A stretch of 43,560 nucleotides of DNA, taken from positions 1 through 43,560 of IMG/VR virus record IMGVR_UViG_3300044634_002173; one strand, written 5' to 3'. The stretch comes from a virus. Shown here one piece after another: positions 22,977 to 30,563 of the stretch. Both the position numbers and the translations under genes were made by a program. Under the pieces are notes generated by a model. The model had not been told where the DNA came from, did not search any database, and worked only from the letters and a program-made list of their open reading frames with translations. The first letter of the stretch is position 1. Each line of letters starts with the position of its first letter.

Positions 22977-25252
22977 TGGCATCAGACATCATGACATTGT
23001 ATCCGTACATGAATGGTCGGAATGTTCCGATCACTGATGCTAACGTATTGCTTGTACCATTTAACGGCACAATAACGTTTAAGTGGGGTGTAGAGCAGGC
23101 TGGGACGAATATCCCAACTTGGTACATCATTACAGCTAATGGGCGTTGGGGAGGCCAAACGGCTGATCACTACCCAATTATTGGTATTGTTGATGCTCTT
23201 CCACTGGCATACAACACATACGCTACGTATGCAGCAATGGTTGCAGCTGCTCCAGGCCTGACGGCTGTAACAGCACTAGCTTCAACAGTTTCAGCCATTA
23301 CGCCTACGTACGGGCGCGTAGGAGCCGATTACTACATCCTGATCCAGACAAGTGATGGTAAAGTATGGGTCCCAATCAAAACTCGTACAGCTGCAGGTAC
23401 AGCCACTATTGACAGTGTATTGTGTAACGTGTTTACAGCTCAATTAGCTGTTGCTAATGTTCCTACCTATCGCGGAGAAGCCATGTCCGCAGATGAGGTA
23501 TTTGAACTATGTTGGGCAGCTAATGGTCGTCATGCTGACGATTGGGATGCAATATTTAAGCTTACTCCAGCTGGGGTAGAACTGCATGAAGACATCTTTG
23601 ATCGTACAGAGCTCAATACCCGTGTTGCTGGTGAGAAAGCGTTTTACGAAGATGAGTTTGTTACAGCTTCACAAATTGAAGCAGGCAAAAACATTAACCT
23701 ATGGTATCGTGACCTAACAGGTGCAGTACCGTTGTCTAGCTACGCTACGGTAGCAGCTCGTGCAGCTAACATCATTATCGAAGTGCAATACACAGTCAAA
23801 GGTGCGTTGGAAACAAGCAGCATATACTTTGACAGTTCGATATTCAATGACAATGAGCTTGTATTCCAGGATCGTCCTGAATACCACGATATACCTGAAG
23901 ACAGCATTCTACCTATCAAGTTTGAGCTTACACAAGGCACAAACATCCAAGCGTACGCGTACAACAACAATCTGTATGCAATAGGTGTAGACTCAAACCC
24001 TCGTCCTATGCTGGGCTTAGGTGATGAAACTGTCAACTTTGTGGAGTTCCAAAACTCTGCTACGGTACAATTCACGGTTACTGGAGCCTATAAGCAAATC
24101 CCGACTCCGCTAGGTACTGTTACTCGTAAAGGTATCACTATCAACGCCACAGGATTGTCTAGCTACAACTGGGATATTGGTGCTGATGTAGGATCAAATA
24201 TCACGATCAATAACGGTTACATTGTTGAGTACAATGGCCTTAACAACGTCAAAACAACCGTTAGCATCGACCCATTCAATCCAGCTGAGATCATTCTTAC
24301 GATTGATAGGCCGTTGCAGATACTTAACAATGGCGTTAAAGTACCATTTACTAATGGTGCTAATACAACCAATATCAATTTTGTTGACCAAGACATATAC
24401 AACCAATGTGATCCAGTACCATGGCAGCATGCACGTGTAGTTGTTACTGACCGCGAACCAGAAAATCCAGTCCTTTATAATGGTACGCGTGATGTAGAGC
24501 ATTACTTCCCAGCCAACCATGGTATTTACAGCCGTCACTGGTATGCTGACTACAATCCAGCGTCAAATGCACGTACACTTGGATGGACAGGTGCAGCCGT
24601 ATTAGGCTCGTTGTTTGTACCTATCTACAAGTATGAGACTGTTCCTGCCATTAGTGATAGCATTGTCAGTGACGCAGCGTGGATACACGAGGAAACATTT
24701 CTTACCCCTAATTTCAACCCAGCGATACAGGATAACACACAAGACGTACAAGTATTATGGCCTGGAATATATTTGGTTGATATTAGCATTGAAGGGATTA
24801 TGGGGCTTAACGCTCCTACTGCTATTAATCCAGTAGTTCACCCAAGTGTCCATGCTTTTATCACTTGCTCAGGCGCATACAACAACCCTAAAAATGGTAT
24901 CTTCGATAGTATTGGATCATTCCAAATACGTGATTTTGTACCACCAGGTGTATTGCCAGCGCAGTACGTACAAGTTTACAATAGCAGGCCATGGTCAATT
25001 CGAGGACAAAGTATTATCCAGGTTGGAACAGGTGGAGGCGGAGGCCGTATCAAGCCTTTGCTAACGTACAACCCTGGCACTGGCGAAAACCGCTTTTTCT
25101 TCCAAGTATGTACCGTATCTACGCGCATTCAAAAACTCGCTGGCTTGGTAGACTTTTTCGCTCCAGATACAACCCTGGTGCATGGTAACTATGACGCCGT
25201 AGGTCAGCAGCTACCAGCCAACTTCCACACAATGGACTTCAACGGAATCTAA
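22976..25252 (+). CDS. Tail fibre/spike protein, 758 aa
   Basis: Probable fibre or baseplate-attached protein. The N-terminal 330 aa is a distinct alpha/beta region (LYPYMNGRNVPITDANVLLV at the start). Around residues 395-465 a module ending in LTIDRPLQILNNGVKVPF matches the repeats of the preceding gene, so the two share a building block. The C-terminal domain after a Gly-rich GTGGGGG stretch is beta-rich and may be the trimer tip. TAATG-type coupling to the gene before. The receptor is not identifiable. Confidence 0.65.
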   Translation: MASDIMTLYPYMNGRNVPITDANVLLVPFNGTITFKWGVEQAGTNIPTWYIITANGRWGGQTADHYPIIGIVDALPLAYNTYATYAAMVAAAPGLTAVTALASTVSAITPTYGRVGADYYILIQTSDGKVWVPIKTRTAAGTATIDSVLCNVFTAQLAVANVPTYRGEAMSADEVFELCWAANGRHADDWDAIFKLTPAGVELHEDIFDRTELNTRVAGEKAFYEDEFVTASQIEAGKNINLWYRDLTGAVPLSSYATVAARAANIIIEVQYTVKGALETSSIYFDSSIFNDNELVFQDRPEYHDIPEDSILPIKFELTQGTNIQAYAYNNNLYAIGVDSNPRPMLGLGDETVNFVEFQNSATVQFTVTGAYKQIPTPLGTVTRKGITINATGLSSYNWDIGADVGSNITINNGYIVEYNGLNNVKTTVSIDPFNPAEIILTIDRPLQILNNGVKVPFTNGANTTNINFVDQDIYNQCDPVPWQHARVVVTDREPENPVLYNGTRDVEHYFPANHGIYSRHWYADYNPASNARTLGWTGAAVLGSLFVPIYKYETVPAISDSIVSDAAWIHEETFLTPNFNPAIQDNTQDVQVLWPGIYLVDISIEGIMGLNAPTAINPVVHPSVHAFITCSGAYNNPKNGIFDSIGSFQIRDFVPPGVLPAQYVQVYNSRPWSIRGQSIIQVGTGGGGGRIKPLLTYNPGTGENRFFFQVCTVSTRIQKLAGLVDFFAPDTTLVHGNYDAVGQQLPANFHTMDFNGI

Positions 25253-25277
25253 CACCTTTTAACTCAAAGACTTAGCT

Positions 25278-25637
25278 ATGACAAACAAACAAATAAACGG
25301 TCAGCTAACAACAGCCAACCCAAACAAAGACGGCACAACAGGTGCTTACAGTACCCTTGTAACAGGCACAGCCAACGGTACAAAAGTCAATCAAATTGAC
25401 ATCACGGCTCTCAATACGACAACGCAGGGCATGATCCGTATGTTCATCAATGACGCGACAACAACTAGGTTATACCGAGAAATCCCAGTGCCTATTGATC
25501 CGTCAACAGCTACTGATCCAGGTTGGACAACATCGGTGCGTCCAACAAACCTTATCTTAACCACGTCACAAACACTCAAGCTTTCGACAGAAAAGTCTGA
25601 GGTATTTGACGTCGTAGCTTCGGTGACTGACTTTTAA
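25278..25637 (+). CDS. Small fibre-associated protein A, 119 aa
   Basis: No named family, but it is a clear paralogue of the next gene: both are 119 aa and share GT..Y/ITDLVxGTANGTKV, xxxTTQGMIRxF and a final strand with SxExFxVxA. It is all-beta and T/N-rich, with the composition of phage fibre or decoration beta-sandwiches. It follows the 758-aa fibre by 25 bp. No strong SD is visible (CTTAGCT before the ATG). Confidence 0.6.
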   Translation: MTNKQINGQLTTANPNKDGTTGAYSTLVTGTANGTKVNQIDITALNTTTQGMIRMFINDATTTRLYREIPVPIDPSTATDPGWTTSVRPTNLILTTSQTLKLSTEKSEVFDVVASVTDF

Positions 25638-25685
25638 GTTTGCATAGTCGCATAACGCTACGCAGATTGCATTGAAGGAGTTACT

Positions 25686-26045
25686 ATGCCTACGCTACGT
25701 TTTGGTCGAGCTTCGATCTCGACAGCAAATACAAATACAAACGGTACAGGTACAATTACCGATCTGGTAGTTGGATCTGCCAATGGTACTCGTGTAGACA
25801 TTATCGTTGTACAAGCAACGGCAAACACTACACAGGGTATGATTCGTTTGTTTACATATAACGGGTCAACTTGGGGACTTGTACACGAAGAGCAAGTAGC
25901 TTCTGTTCAAGGAAGCGCCGTAACTCCTTTATTTCGTACGACTTTACGACTGCCAGCTATCAACATCGGTAACGGTCAAAAGCTAGGCGTATCAACTAAC
26001 AATGCTGAGTCATTTGTCGTAACGGCAATGGCTTATGATTACTGA
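25686..26045 (+). CDS. Small fibre-associated protein B, 119 aa (paralogue of A)
   Basis: This is the second member of the tandem pair. Shared elements are SANGTRVDIIVVQA, TANTTQGMIRLF and the end NNAESFVVTAMAYDY. Identity is moderate, so the duplication is old and the two have probably specialised. Unlike copy A it has a strong SD (GAAGGAG, 6 nt), so the pair may be expressed at different levels. It may form hetero-oligomers at the fibre. Confidence 0.65.
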   Translation: MPTLRFGRASISTANTNTNGTGTITDLVVGSANGTRVDIIVVQATANTTQGMIRLFTYNGSTWGLVHEEQVASVQGSAVTPLFRTTLRLPAINIGNGQKLGVSTNNAESFVVTAMAYDY

Positions 26046-26053
26046 GGTCTCTA

Positions 26054-26494
26054 ATGGCAACTAAGTTTCATCGTGATTACAAGCCATTTCTTATTGCTGG
26101 AACTGCTGCACAAAAAGCACTGTATCACGAAAAGGAGTTTCGCAATATCCTTGTTGGTACAGCAAACCAGCAAATGTCAGCACACTATGACTCAAGTCGA
26201 TGCGTAAATGGTCTTTACTACCGTTTTATCGTTCCTTGTGCTGTGCAGCAAATGGGTGTTGCCATCCAAATTGTACCGTTGCAGGACGCTAACAACAACT
26301 GGCCTTCGTTGACATATACCATTAAAGCAACACTTGACGGCGTAAACTATCAAGCATTGCCAACAGCTGTTAGTGGTACAATTACTAACACACCTGGTAC
26401 AATCCACGGTTTGACATACCCTTATTCAGGCTATGCAATCGAGGTAACAGGCGGTTCTAATAATGGCTATTTCGCCGTAATTGCATCGGTCTAA
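26054..26494 (+). CDS. Virion-associated protein candidate, 146 aa
   Basis: No family is recognised. It is a beta-rich protein (RFIVPCAVQQMGVAIQIVP; SLTYTIKATLDGVNYQAL; a VEVTGGSNNGYFAVIASV-like end) with the pattern of a carbohydrate-binding or fibre domain. It starts 8 bp after the previous gene. Position in the fibre block is the only functional hint. Confidence 0.55.
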   Translation: MATKFHRDYKPFLIAGTAAQKALYHEKEFRNILVGTANQQMSAHYDSSRCVNGLYYRFIVPCAVQQMGVAIQIVPLQDANNNWPSLTYTIKATLDGVNYQALPTAVSGTITNTPGTIHGLTYPYSGYAIEVTGGSNNGYFAVIASV

Positions 26495-26495
26495 T

Positions 26496-27308
26496 ATGGC
26501 AGACTATCAAGGCATATTCAGTAGTGGCGGTAGTGGTGTTCAGACAATTGGTGCTGGCACTAACATTGTTGTAGACAATACAAACCCAAGTAATCCAGTC
26601 GTATCCGTAACTGGTGTTGCACTAGCATCTCATACACATGATGCAGCAAACATTACGTCTGGTACGATTGCCACTGCTCGTCTTGGCACTGGTACGGCGA
26701 ACAGCACAACGTATCTTGCTGGTGATCAGACTTACAAAGCCGCGGTAACTTCGGTCAACGGTTCAACTGGCGCGGTAACTGTCGCGGCTGGTGACACAAC
26801 ATATGCATTGACAATTCAAGACGCTGAAAACACAAATTCACAACGCAATCTTGTTTCATTTACAGTGCCAGCCAACACAATTGCAAATGGGGAGATTGTA
26901 CGCATTGATATTTACTATGAATCGTACAACATGAGCGGTGTGCAATACAACTTCACAACCAGTACAGTGATTGGTGGTAGCATACTGACGAGCAATGTTG
27001 CAAGTATTGCTGGTGGGACCAATGGCAGATATGGCATTGCGCATTTCTTCTTTATTCGTCAGGGCTCGCAACTTGGTACGATTTCAAGTTTCAGCAATGA
27101 CGCATATCGTGCGCAAGAGTTTGCAAACCCTACGATGTTTGCTGGTGGCTCGAACGTATATGATACGCGTTTCTTTACATATCTGTCACCAAACTTTACA
27201 ACCAGTCTAACGTTTGCAGTTACTGGTCAGTGGTCAACTGCTAATGCATCAGCATACGTGCGTGTATTGAATGCGCGTGCATACAAACTTGCGGGGCAAC
27301 AAACATGA
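26496..27308 (+). CDS. Tail fibre protein, 270 aa
   Basis: Fibre-like, with a classic phage tail-fibre N-terminal half: SGVQTIGAGTNIVVDN, HTHDAANITSGTIATARLG and VTSVNGSTGAVTVAAGDTTY. These elements are widespread in caudovirus fibres and pair with a beta-sandwich C-terminal domain (here about 105-270). The frame is open to 26481 but the ATG at 26496, 2 bp after the previous stop, is preferred. Its stop overlaps the next start (ATGA), which is typical of a fibre followed by its chaperone. Confidence 0.75.
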   Translation: MADYQGIFSSGGSGVQTIGAGTNIVVDNTNPSNPVVSVTGVALASHTHDAANITSGTIATARLGTGTANSTTYLAGDQTYKAAVTSVNGSTGAVTVAAGDTTYALTIQDAENTNSQRNLVSFTVPANTIANGEIVRIDIYYESYNMSGVQYNFTTSTVIGGSILTSNVASIAGGTNGRYGIAHFFFIRQGSQLGTISSFSNDAYRAQEFANPTMFAGGSNVYDTRFFTYLSPNFTTSLTFAVTGQWSTANASAYVRVLNARAYKLAGQQT

Positions 27309-27679
27309 TTTCAAACATGATCAACTTTGGCGTTGTTGTCAACGCACTTGGTTTGAAAGGTGCAGAATCGCATCGCACTTATAAATCAATGGTCGAAACT
27401 TGGATTGATCCAAACGAACCAATCCCATCACTTGATGAATGTGTTGCAAAGTGGAATGACTTAGTAGCGTCTGGTTTTTTCGAGCCGCCGTATCATGTAA
27501 AGCGCGCAGAAGCATACGCAAAAGCTGGTGTGTATTTGCAAGACATTGCAGAACTAACCGCTGAACTAAGTATGGCACAAGCTGCAAAAAATGCCGAAGA
27601 TATTGCAAAATATTCAACTCGATTGGCAGAACTTTACGCTAAACGTGCTGTTATTAAAGCGCAGTATCCTAAAGGCTAA
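27305..27679 (+). CDS. Possible tail fibre assembly protein, 124 aa
   Basis: The small protein directly after a fibre gene, ATGA-coupled to it, has the composition of a fibre chaperone. The RAEAYAKAGVYLQDIAELTAEL region resembles the RAEAYP.IG.QLD segment of tail-assembly proteins, followed by helical repeats with K and A. No cysteine or metal motifs. The assignment is by position and weak pattern only. Confidence 0.45.
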   Translation: MISNMINFGVVVNALGLKGAESHRTYKSMVETWIDPNEPIPSLDECVAKWNDLVASGFFEPPYHVKRAEAYAKAGVYLQDIAELTAELSMAQAAKNAEDIAKYSTRLAELYAKRAVIKAQYPKG

Positions 27680-27681
27680 CA

Positions 27682-27963
27682 ATGCAGGATCAGTTTACTA
27701 AATGGATGCTGGGTATCTCAGCAGCTGTAATTGTAGCTATGGGTGGTGCTTTGTTTAGCACTATCGTAGCTTTGCGTGAAGACATGGCAGTAATCAAGGC
27801 TAACCTTGCTGACATGCGTGAAACAGTAACAAAGCTGGACATTCTACAATCGCAGGTATCTGATCATGAGTACCGAATCCAATGGATCGAACGACGAGAT
27901 CCTGATCACACGGGCACCGTTAAAGGACGTTTTATTGCGCCCGATACAGTGGGCTCGCGATAA
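27682..27963 (+). CDS. Membrane protein with coiled coil, XhlA/spanin-like, 93 aa
   Basis: One transmembrane helix at about residues 9-30 (MLGISAAVIVAMGGALFSTIVAL), a coiled coil at 31-62 (LREDMAVIKANLADMRETVTKL) and an arginine-rich soluble tail. Small phage lysis accessory proteins such as XhlA-type holin partners or inner-membrane spanins have this layout. The next gene, also membranous, starts inside it in a different frame, as in many lysis cassettes. Confidence 0.55.
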   Translation: MQDQFTKWMLGISAAVIVAMGGALFSTIVALREDMAVIKANLADMRETVTKLDILQSQVSDHEYRIQWIERRDPDHTGTVKGRFIAPDTVGSR

Positions 27964-28279
27964 GCATTATCCTGCTATCCCGTTAGAAGTACCTGTTGTT
28001 GACTATCGTACCTTTGGGGAACGTGTCGTTGACAAGGTAGAAGATGTATGGCAAACAACTAAATTGGTAGTGGTGCTAACACCATACCTATTCATTATCA
28101 TCAAGGGTTACGTTATGAAGGACTGGAAGACCACCATTTCTGGTATTGTCAAGGCTGTATTCAGCGTATTGACAATCTTTGGAATCAGCACAGGCCATAT
28201 TACTGAGGCGCTTATTACAGCGTTTCTGGCAGCTGGGGCCGAAATTGTGCAGTCATACTTTACGCCAGATAAGAAGTGA
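27866..28279 (+). CDS. Holin-like membrane protein, 137 aa, with possible internal start
   Basis: Three hydrophobic segments at about 67-80, 91-108 and 112-128. The ATG at 27866 lies inside the upstream gene in another frame with no good SD. A second in-frame ATG at 28115 has AAGGG about 7 nt upstream and would give a 54-aa product starting MKDWKTTISGIVKAVFSVL, which is very like small phage holins. The long form adds 83 residues with one more hydrophobic segment. A terminator follows the stop. Expect the short form, the long form or both. The position after the fibre genes fits a lysis cassette. Confidence 0.6.
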   Translation: MSTESNGSNDEILITRAPLKDVLLRPIQWARDKHYPAIPLEVPVVDYRTFGERVVDKVEDVWQTTKLVVVLTPYLFIIIKGYVMKDWKTTISGIVKAVFSVLTIFGISTGHITEALITAFLAAGAEIVQSYFTPDKK

Positions 28280-28284
28280 TCAAC

Positions 28285-28310
28285 GGGGGCTTAGGCCCCC
28301 TTACTTTTTT
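28285..28310 (+). terminator. Rho-independent terminator
   Basis: GGGGGC pairs with GCCCCC across a short loop, followed by TTACTTTTTT. It ends the structural/lysis transcript at the holin-like gene. The next gene begins 6 bp beyond the T-run, so it must rely on read-through or on a promoter inside the hairpin region. Confidence 0.85.
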
Positions 28311-28315
28311 AGCCT

Positions 28316-29236
28316 ATGCAAAACAAACAGTTCCGACTTAGCCCCGATGAAGCGCAAATGCTTCAAGAGTTTAGGCATAACCAAAATGCTTCTAAGCTCG
28401 CTAATATCAGCCAAAAGCTAGCTGATAAGTTCCAGCCTAAACGCCTTTCGCAAATCCTTGAACTTGAGGATGTAGACGACATTGCGTTGCCTACAATGCA
28501 TGATGAAAGCGCTACACCAACTATCATCGAAGCTAACCGTATTGGCATTATTAATGACCTCCATGTCCCAGTATGCGATACAATAGCCACAGGTGCAGCC
28601 CTTAAAAAGCTTAAGACCCTGAACATTGACGTATTGGTAATCAATGGTGATTTTCTTGATAACACCAATTTGACAAGACATGGTAAAGATAGCCGTACGT
28701 ATTTATACCGCAAGGAGATCGAATGGGCGAACGAAACCCTCGATGCTATTGCACAGTACTTGCCAGGCGTAAAAATCCACTATGTAGCTGGGAACCATGA
28801 CGAATGGGTATCCCGTTTTGCACGTAACAATGGGTTTGCCAATCTTGATGGTGTATTTACTGTACCAGGATTGCTTAACCTTGAAAGCCGTGGTATTGAC
28901 TATCATGACAACGGAATGGGTATTGAGTGGGGTAAGCTCACCATTATCCATGGTCATGAGATCAAGCGTGGGGGTAAATACGTAGCAGCCAACAAGCTGT
29001 CGTATGCTAAGAAGTCTATTGCTTTTGGTCATCACCATATTCGTCAGACGTGGACTGAGCATGACCTGCAACGCAAGACAAATGCAGCTTACGCTATTGG
29101 ATGCCTCTGTGGACGTACTCCTGAGTGGAACCGCTACAACACGTACAACCAAGGCTTTTTCTTTGCCGAAGGGGATTCAGACGGCAATTTTGAAGCAACC
29201 AATTACCTCATTGAATCTGGTAAGGTATATACGTGA
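28316..29236 (+). CDS. Calcineurin-type metallophosphoesterase
   Basis: A binuclear-metal phosphoesterase (nuclease, nucleotidase or phosphatase; the substrate is not evident), 306 aa. All motifs of the fold are present: D81-x-H83 (INDLHVP), GDFLD at 111-115, GNHDE at 159-163, HGH at 212-214 and GHHH at 238-241. An N-terminal helical extension of about 70 aa precedes the core. No SD is visible between the terminator and the ATG. It ends in a GTGA overlap with the next gene. Phage phosphoesterases of this type are often nucleases, which would fit nucleotide or DNA metabolism late in infection. Confidence 0.85.
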   Translation: MQNKQFRLSPDEAQMLQEFRHNQNASKLANISQKLADKFQPKRLSQILELEDVDDIALPTMHDESATPTIIEANRIGIINDLHVPVCDTIATGAALKKLKTLNIDVLVINGDFLDNTNLTRHGKDSRTYLYRKEIEWANETLDAIAQYLPGVKIHYVAGNHDEWVSRFARNNGFANLDGVFTVPGLLNLESRGIDYHDNGMGIEWGKLTIIHGHEIKRGGKYVAANKLSYAKKSIAFGHHHIRQTWTEHDLQRKTNAAYAIGCLCGRTPEWNRYNTYNQGFFFAEGDSDGNFEATNYLIESGKVYT

Positions 29237-29532
29237 AAGACCTTACGACGATACCAACCTCGTTCAAGCTAGGTGGTAATACCTGGCGTGTCAAGCGTGT
29301 AAAGCTCAAGGATATGCATGGTGACTGCAATTACAACAGCTGCGTTATTAGGGTGGCTACCCATATTAACGATGTACCCCAGAGCGAAAAGCTTCAGCTA
29401 CAAGCCTTCCTCCATGAATGGGCTCACGCCATTTTCTACACAATGGGTAGGGGGGTACAAGAAAACCTTGTGGCAGCCCTTGAGCAAATGTTGTACCAAT
29501 CCATTACAACGTTCAGGTTTCCTAAAAAGTGA
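29233..29532 (+). CDS. HExxH zinc metallopeptidase-like protein, 99 aa
   Basis: A small minimal-protease-type protein. The motif FLHEWAHAIFY supplies H61, E62 and H65, followed by helix ENLVAALEQMLYQSI with the glutamates expected to complete the site. The start is GTG, overlapping the stop of the phosphoesterase (GTGA), so the two are translationally coupled. Similar short phage proteins are usually annotated as SprT- or ImmA-like. The substrate is unknown; the fold call rests on the motif alone. Confidence 0.65.
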   Translation: MKDLTTIPTSFKLGGNTWRVKRVKLKDMHGDCNYNSCVIRVATHINDVPQSEKLQLQAFLHEWAHAIFYTMGRGVQENLVAALEQMLYQSITTFRFPKK

Positions 29533-29585
29533 ACTGAATAATGTAAATTGCATTATCAATTTCCAACCATTATCATTGAGGCGTT

Positions 29586-29792
29586 ATGAGCACAGAGACA
29601 ACCACCCCTGAAACATTGACAGAAGAGCAGCGTGCTGAGCAAGCTACTCAAATGTTGGCATCGTACCTGCAGTATTTGCAGTCAACGTACAATGTCAATA
29701 TTGTTCCAGGGCGTTTTGAACTACGGTGTGTCCCGAATTTTATTGAACCAATCCAACCTCAAGAAAATCAAGAGGTTACTGAAACGGAGTAA
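29586..29792 (+). CDS. Hypothetical acidic protein, 68 aa
   Basis: No family is recognised. The protein is acidic, Q- and E-rich (TEEQRAEQATQMLASYLQYL helix in the first half) with a short basic centre. It begins 53 bp after the preceding stop and ends 3 bp before the internal virion gene. It is possibly a small chaperone for the ejection proteins that follow. Confidence 0.55.
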   Translation: MSTETTTPETLTEEQRAEQATQMLASYLQYLQSTYNVNIVPGRFELRCVPNFIEPIQPQENQEVTETE

Positions 29793-29795
29793 GGT

Positions 29796-30563
29796 ATGGC
29801 TGTTCCATTGGCAATGGCAGGTATTGGCGCAGGACTTGGTATCCTGCAACAATTTCTGGGTCAAGGTAAAACACAACGTCAACGCATCGAAGAACAATAC
29901 AACACAGATGCATATGGACGTCTCCTTCGTGCAGACGAAGCCAACCAAGCACTTAGCCCAATGGCAACAGCACGGGCACAGCAACAACAGATTTCACGGG
30001 GTATGGGGGCTGCTCAAGGGGCAGCTCTCAACGCCGTTGCTGGTGGGTCAGGTGACTTTGCTAACGCAACGGGTCAAGGTATTAAGGCTAGTCAAGCTGC
30101 TATGGCTGCATCTGCACCATACTCGCAAGCTATGGCTGATACGTTTGGGCAAGCACAGCAAGCACAACAGCAAAAGATCCAGCAATCAGAAAGTCTAGGA
30201 CGTTCTATTGCGGATTTGTCTAATCAAGTCTCGTATGTCAACGAGCAGCAAGCAAATCCTTTTGGTAACATCTTGCAAGGCATTCTTGGAGGTGTTAACA
30301 CAGCCACTAACATCTATAGCCTTATGAATCAGGGTGATCCAACAGCAGCTGGTCAGCAAACGCCGACTGGTGTTCCAATGCAATCTGCACAAAATACAGA
30401 TGCACAAGCAGCTCAGGTAGCAGCAGCAGCAACCCAACAACAAGCGCAAGAAATTGCTAAGAAACAGCGTATGCCATTCCTGAATTTGACTGGCAATAGT
30501 ATGCTTGCACCGTTTGCTGGAGCTCAACGTTCCCCTATCATTAACTTGTTTGGGAACCGATAA
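29796..30563 (+). CDS. Internal virion/ejection protein candidate, 255 aa
   Basis: Resembles the smallest of the three ejected internal proteins of short-tailed phages by composition. It has a hydrophobic glycine-rich N-terminus (VPLAMAGIGAGLGILQQFLG), then Q/A-rich helices (ARAQQQQISRGMGAAQGAAL; QQAQQQKIQQSESLGRSI), glycine-rich hinges and another hydrophobic helix near NILQGILGGVNTATNIYSL. Such proteins line or extend a conduit through the host envelope during DNA entry. It overlaps the next gene by 1 bp (TAATG). Confidence 0.6.
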   Translation: MAVPLAMAGIGAGLGILQQFLGQGKTQRQRIEEQYNTDAYGRLLRADEANQALSPMATARAQQQQISRGMGAAQGAALNAVAGGSGDFANATGQGIKASQAAMAASAPYSQAMADTFGQAQQAQQQKIQQSESLGRSIADLSNQVSYVNEQQANPFGNILQGILGGVNTATNIYSLMNQGDPTAAGQQTPTGVPMQSAQNTDAQAAQVAAAATQQQAQEIAKKQRMPFLNLTGNSMLAPFAGAQRSPIINLFGNR

